This document shows, one piece after another, positions 5,266 through 8,232 of a stretch of 8,232 nt of DNA. The stretch is from Akkermansia muciniphila (lineage in GTDB: Bacteria > Verrucomicrobiota > Verrucomicrobiia > Verrucomicrobiales > V1-33). The position numbers were made by a program, and so were the translations under genes. Where the stretch lies: positions 1-8,232 of the forward strand of contig CALQKQ020000141.1 in NCBI GenBank assembly GCA_943331195.2. The letters run 5' to 3'. Below the pieces are notes generated by a model, which was given only the letters and a program-made list of their open reading frames with translations, had not been told where the DNA came from and did no database searches. How positions within the stretch are numbered: position 1 is the stretch's first letter; each line of letters begins with the position of its first letter.

Positions 5266-7899
5266 TCATTCGGCAGCCTGCCGCGCGCAGTCGGCAGAGG
5301 CCTTGGTGAGCAAGGCGCAGGCCTGGGGTGCCGCGCTCCAATCCCCCGCCAGCAAGCCTGCGAAGGCGGCCTCCAAATCCGCCAGCGGCAGCCCGGCCAG
5401 GGCCGAGTGCAACTTGTGGCGCAGCCGCCGCACCCGCTCCACATTTTCCGCCGCAGCGGCCGCCGCGAGTTCGCCGGCGGCGGCGTGAAACTCCCCCGCC
5501 AAAGCCCGCCGCACCCGACGCAGCCGCTCCGGTTCCCCAGCAAAAAGCTCCTCCAGGGACAGCGCCGGCGTCCCCTCCCGTTCCGCCTGCCCCGCGCCCC
5601 GCGCCGGCTCCTTGGCTTCGTCGGCCTTCCCATTTTGCCCGCTCCAGCAGGTGGCGAGCGCCTCCCGCAGGCGCGACGGCAGCACCGGCTTGCTCACAAA
5701 AGCGGCAAAACCGGCGGCGCGGCAGGCTTCCCGGGTGGCCTCGTCCACTTGCGCCGTCACCGCGATCAGGGGCAAGCCCGGACGCAGCGCGCGCAGGCGG
5801 GCCGCTAGGGCGATTCCGTTGGTATCGGGCAATTGCAGGTCCAGCAAGACGGCGTCGCAGGGCTGGCCCCTTTCCAGGGCAGCGACCGCTTGGGCCCCAT
5901 CCTCCGCCATGGTAAAAGACAAACCTACTTCCTGGAGAAAGGCCGCGAGCACCTCGCGGTTGAGCGGGGAGTCCTCTACGCAAAGAACCTGGGCTCCGGC
6001 TAAGGGCACCAAGGGCACCGGCGCGGACGCTCCCACCGTGACCTCCGCCGCCGCACAGGGCAGCGCCAAAACAAAACAAGAACCCGCCGCCGGCTGACTC
6101 TCCACCGTCAGACTTCCCCCCATGAGTTCGGCCAGGGAGCGCGAAATGCTCAGCCCCAAGCCCGTGCCCCCAAAGCGCCGCCCGATCTCCCCATGGGCCT
6201 GGTCAAAAGGCGAAAAAATCCGCCCGATGTCGCCTTCCTGAATGCCGATCCCGCTGTCCTCCACCCGGCAGCGCAACCAGCCGTCCTGCCAGCTCACGGC
6301 CAGCCGGACAAAGCCTTCGCTAGTGAATTTCACGGCGTTGCTGAGCAAGTTGTGCAGCACTTGGGAAAGCCGCAGCCGATCGCCCCGCAGCACTTCCGGC
6401 ACCTCCGGCCCGACCACGGTAAACCAGCGCAGCCCCTTTTGCGCCGCCAGCGGGCGGTGGGTCAATTCCAAATCGCTCAGCAGCGGCCTCACGGCTAGGG
6501 GCGCGGCCTCGCACACCAGGTGCCCCGCTTTGATTTTAGACCAATCCAAGGCCTCATTGAGCAAGCTCGTGAGTTGGCCCGCCGCCGCCTGGAGACTTCG
6601 CAGCATCGGCTCCTGGTGGGGCGCCGGGCGATTCCGCTCTAACACGTGAAGCATCCCCGTCACCGCGTTCAGAGGAGTGCGAATTTCATGACTCATCACC
6701 GCCAAAAAGTCGTCCTTGGCCTGCGAGGCCTCATCGGCCCGACCGCGCGCCTCTTCCAAAATCCTTACTTGCTCGGCGATCTTCCCTGACATCCGATTGA
6801 AGGCGGCGGCGAGCTGCCCAATTTCGTCGGCGGGGGCTTCGTCCAGCGGGGCGGCGGCCCCACCCGTTTCAAAATGCGTCAGGGCTTCCGCCACCGCGCG
6901 CAGCCGCCGCGTCACCAGCCGCCCGAGCAGTCCGAGCAGCCCCAGTCCGCCCAGAGCTGTCAGGGTAGAGGCCAGCAAGGCCTCGTTGCGCACCCCGCGC
7001 AGCGCCGCCAGCGCGGCCTGCCCGTCACTTCCCGTCCGCACCTGAAAGTGCCGCAGTTGCCCCGGCAGAAAGGGATAACTTCCCGTGAACACCAGCCACG
7101 GCAGCGCCACCAGGCGGTCCTCCGGCCCCACGGGATGCGCCACTTGATAGCCCGTGCCGAGGTCTTGGCCAAAGCGGTAGCGCGGCTCCGGGTGGAGCAC
7201 ATAACTCCCTTGGTGATTCGCCACCGCCAGCGCCAAGCCTCTTCCAGTCTGCTGCGGCAAACTGTCCAGCAGCGGCCGCAAATCGGCGTTGATCACAATC
7301 CAGCCAAAGCGCCCTCCTCCCCCCCCTTTCACCGGCACCACCGCCCGCAGCGTCGGCATCCAAGGCTCCGTGATCCGCCCAAAATCCCGATTCAAATCCA
7401 AGTCCGACAAATAGATGCCATCAAGCGGCAAGGCCAGGCTTTCCTCAATGTAATCGCGGTCGCCCTTCTGCTGCAGGTTCTCCGGCGGCGTCACCGCCAC
7501 CTCCCCGTGCGCCTGGTCTAGCCGCACCCGCTCCCGACCTTGATCCGCCTCGCCGATCAACCGCACTTGCGCGTAACTCGGCTTCCCTAACATCAAGGCC
7601 CGGAAGTTCTCCTCCACCCGGTGCCGCGCCTCGCCATTGGCCGCGTCGCCCGCCGCATACTCCCTCACACTGGGAATCCGCGCCAAATACCGCGCATCCC
7701 GAGCCACATCCGCAATGAAGCCCTGCACCCGCACCGCCGCCATCCCCGCCTCGTGCTCCAGACGCTCCTGCCACTGCGACACCGCCCGCTCCCGCCCCGC
7801 TTGGTAACTGCGAATCCCAAAAATCAGCACCGTCCCGCCCAACACCAGCGCCGCCACCAGCATCAGCCGGGTCACCAGAGAAAACGGCCGCCATTTCAT
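5266..7899 (-). CDS. Hybrid sensor histidine kinase with receiver and HPt-like tail
   Basis: This 877-residue protein has, in order: TM helix 1 (about 8-30); an extracytoplasmic sensor of about 275 residues, probably dCache-like; TM helix 2 (about 306-328); HAMP (about 325-378); a short coiled linker; the dimerisation/phospho-acceptor domain with H404 in MSHEIRTPL; the ATPase domain with N box (N517, N521), G1 DSGIG (548-552), F box FSPF (562-565) and G2 GGTGLGLS (577-584); a receiver (about 636-750) with E642-D643, phospho-acceptor D687, T715 and K737; and a C-terminal HPt-like helical domain with H828 in RHKLHSAL. It should autophosphorylate at His404 on a periplasmic signal and relay via Asp687 and His828. 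There is no output domain, so a separate regulator is needed; the LytTR protein is the obvious one. The ligand is unknown. The ATG at 7897-7899 precedes a good TM helix but has no close Shine-Dalgarno. Confidence 0.95.
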   Translation of the reverse strand: MKWRPFSLVTRLMLVAALVLGGTVLIFGIRSYQAGRERAVSQWQERLEHEAGMAAVRVQGFIADVARDARYLARIPSVREYAAGDAANGEARHRVEENFRALMLGKPSYAQVRLIGEADQGRERVRLDQAHGEVAVTPPENLQQKGDRDYIEESLALPLDGIYLSDLDLNRDFGRITEPWMPTLRAVVPVKGGGGGRFGWIVINADLRPLLDSLPQQTGRGLALAVANHQGSYVLHPEPRYRFGQDLGTGYQVAHPVGPEDRLVALPWLVFTGSYPFLPGQLRHFQVRTGSDGQAALAALRGVRNEALLASTLTALGGLGLLGLLGRLVTRRLRAVAEALTHFETGGAAAPLDEAPADEIGQLAAAFNRMSGKIAEQVRILEEARGRADEASQAKDDFLAVMSHEIRTPLNAVTGMLHVLERNRPAPHQEPMLRSLQAAAGQLTSLLNEALDWSKIKAGHLVCEAAPLAVRPLLSDLELTHRPLAAQKGLRWFTVVGPEVPEVLRGDRLRLSQVLHNLLSNAVKFTSEGFVRLAVSWQDGWLRCRVEDSGIGIQEGDIGRIFSPFDQAHGEIGRRFGGTGLGLSISRSLAELMGGSLTVESQPAAGSCFVLALPCAAAEVTVGASAPVPLVPLAGAQVLCVEDSPLNREVLAAFLQEVGLSFTMAEDGAQAVAALERGQPCDAVLLDLQLPDTNGIALAARLRALRPGLPLIAVTAQVDEATREACRAAGFAAFVSKPVLPSRLREALATCWSGQNGKADEAKEPARGAGQAEREGTPALSLEELFAGEPERLRRVRRALAGEFHAAAGELAAAAAAENVERVRRLRHKLHSALAGLPLADLEAAFAGLLAGDWSAAPQACALLTKASADCARQAAE

Positions 7900-7947
7900 G
7901 GAAAAACTGCTTGCTCGGCCCCCTTTCCTCCCGCCTCACGAGCCCCG

Positions 7948-8232
7948 TTAGGGCATCGCCGTGGCGTCCGTATTCGGATAGCTCCCGAGCACTTTGACAA
8001 AACTGCACTGCCGCTCCAGCTCCCCCAGCGCCTGCACCAACGCGGGATCACCCCCGTGGCCCAGTATATCCACGAAGAAAAAGTATTCCCAGTCCCGCCG
8101 CTTCGACGGCCGACTCTCAATCTTCGACATGTTAATGTGAAACTCACTAAACGGCGTCAAGGCCTTGAACAGCGCCCCCGGCTCATTCCGCAAACTAAAC
8201 ATCAGCGACGTCCGATCATTCCCCGTCGGCGG
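7948..8232 (-). CDS. pheA: Prephenate dehydratase, C-terminal ACT domain (5'-partial)
   Basis: The window holds the last 94 residues; the frame is open to the window edge and stops at the TAA at 7948-7950. The visible part begins PPTGNDRTSLMFSLRNEPGA and covers the regulatory ACT domain. It has the two phenylalanine-binding motifs of this family, GAL (in EPGALFKAL) and ESRP (in KIESRPSK), followed by WEYFFFVDILGH and the KVLGSYP end. PheA converts prephenate to phenylpyruvate in phenylalanine synthesis, and the ACT domain gives feedback inhibition by phenylalanine. The catalytic domain, and any fused chorismate mutase domain, would lie beyond the window. The sensor kinase starts 48 bp downstream on the same strand, so read-through transcription is possible, but no functional link is evident. 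Confidence 0.95.
   Translation of the reverse strand, partial: PPTGNDRTSLMFSLRNEPGALFKALTPFSEFHINMSKIESRPSKRRDWEYFFFVDILGHGGDPALVQALGELERQCSFVKVLGSYPNTDATAMP

Noticed and set aside
5165..6079. 304-residue - strand frame inside the hybrid kinase gene
   Set aside because: It is a Gly, Ala and Arg-rich shadow of the receiver/HPt coding region, with no domain features.
7445..8008. - strand frame bridging pheA and the sensor kinase
   Set aside because: It overlaps both well-supported genes in another phase and has a biased, domain-free product.

Overview
This is a high-GC bacterial window that looks chromosomal. It holds five protein-coding genes (two cut by the window edges) and no RNA gene, insertion sequence or CRISPR array that I can support. 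A membrane Ser/Thr kinase fused to WD40 propellers, a Tat-exported vanadium haloperoxidase-type enzyme and a large hybrid sensor kinase together suggest the PVC superphylum, most likely Verrucomicrobiota. This is inferred from gene content only, since there is no marker gene.

Layout. (1) 2-2563, + strand: the C-terminal part of a membrane-bound Ser/Thr protein kinase followed by a WD40-repeat sensor/scaffold region, written in a strikingly C-rich, G-poor strand. (2) 2564-2817: a spacer between convergent genes, carrying two exact 29-bp direct repeats, each containing an imperfect 23-bp dyad. (3) 2818-4323, - strand: a Tat-exported vanadium-dependent haloperoxidase/PAP2-superfamily protein with its active-site residues intact. 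(4) 4324-4499: a divergent promoter region with a perfect 9-bp inverted repeat whose arm centres are 42 bp apart. (5) 4500-5207, + strand: a LytTR-type response regulator. (6) 5266-7899, - strand: an 877-residue hybrid histidine kinase (periplasmic sensor, HAMP, kinase core, receiver, HPt-like tail), ending 58 bp from the regulator stop codon. (7) 7948-8232, - strand: the C-terminal ACT domain of prephenate dehydratase (PheA), 48 bp upstream of the kinase gene on the same strand.

How the genes may work together. The hybrid kinase carries its own receiver and an HPt-like tail but no output domain. The LytTR regulator next to it has a receiver and a DNA-binding domain but no cognate kinase upstream. 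The simplest reading is one phosphorelay split over two convergent genes: periplasmic signal, His404, Asp687, His828, then Asp53 of the regulator. The regulator shares its upstream region with the haloperoxidase gene, so that gene is the natural first candidate target. This is inference from position and domain content. The WD40 kinase and PheA show no obvious functional link to this module.
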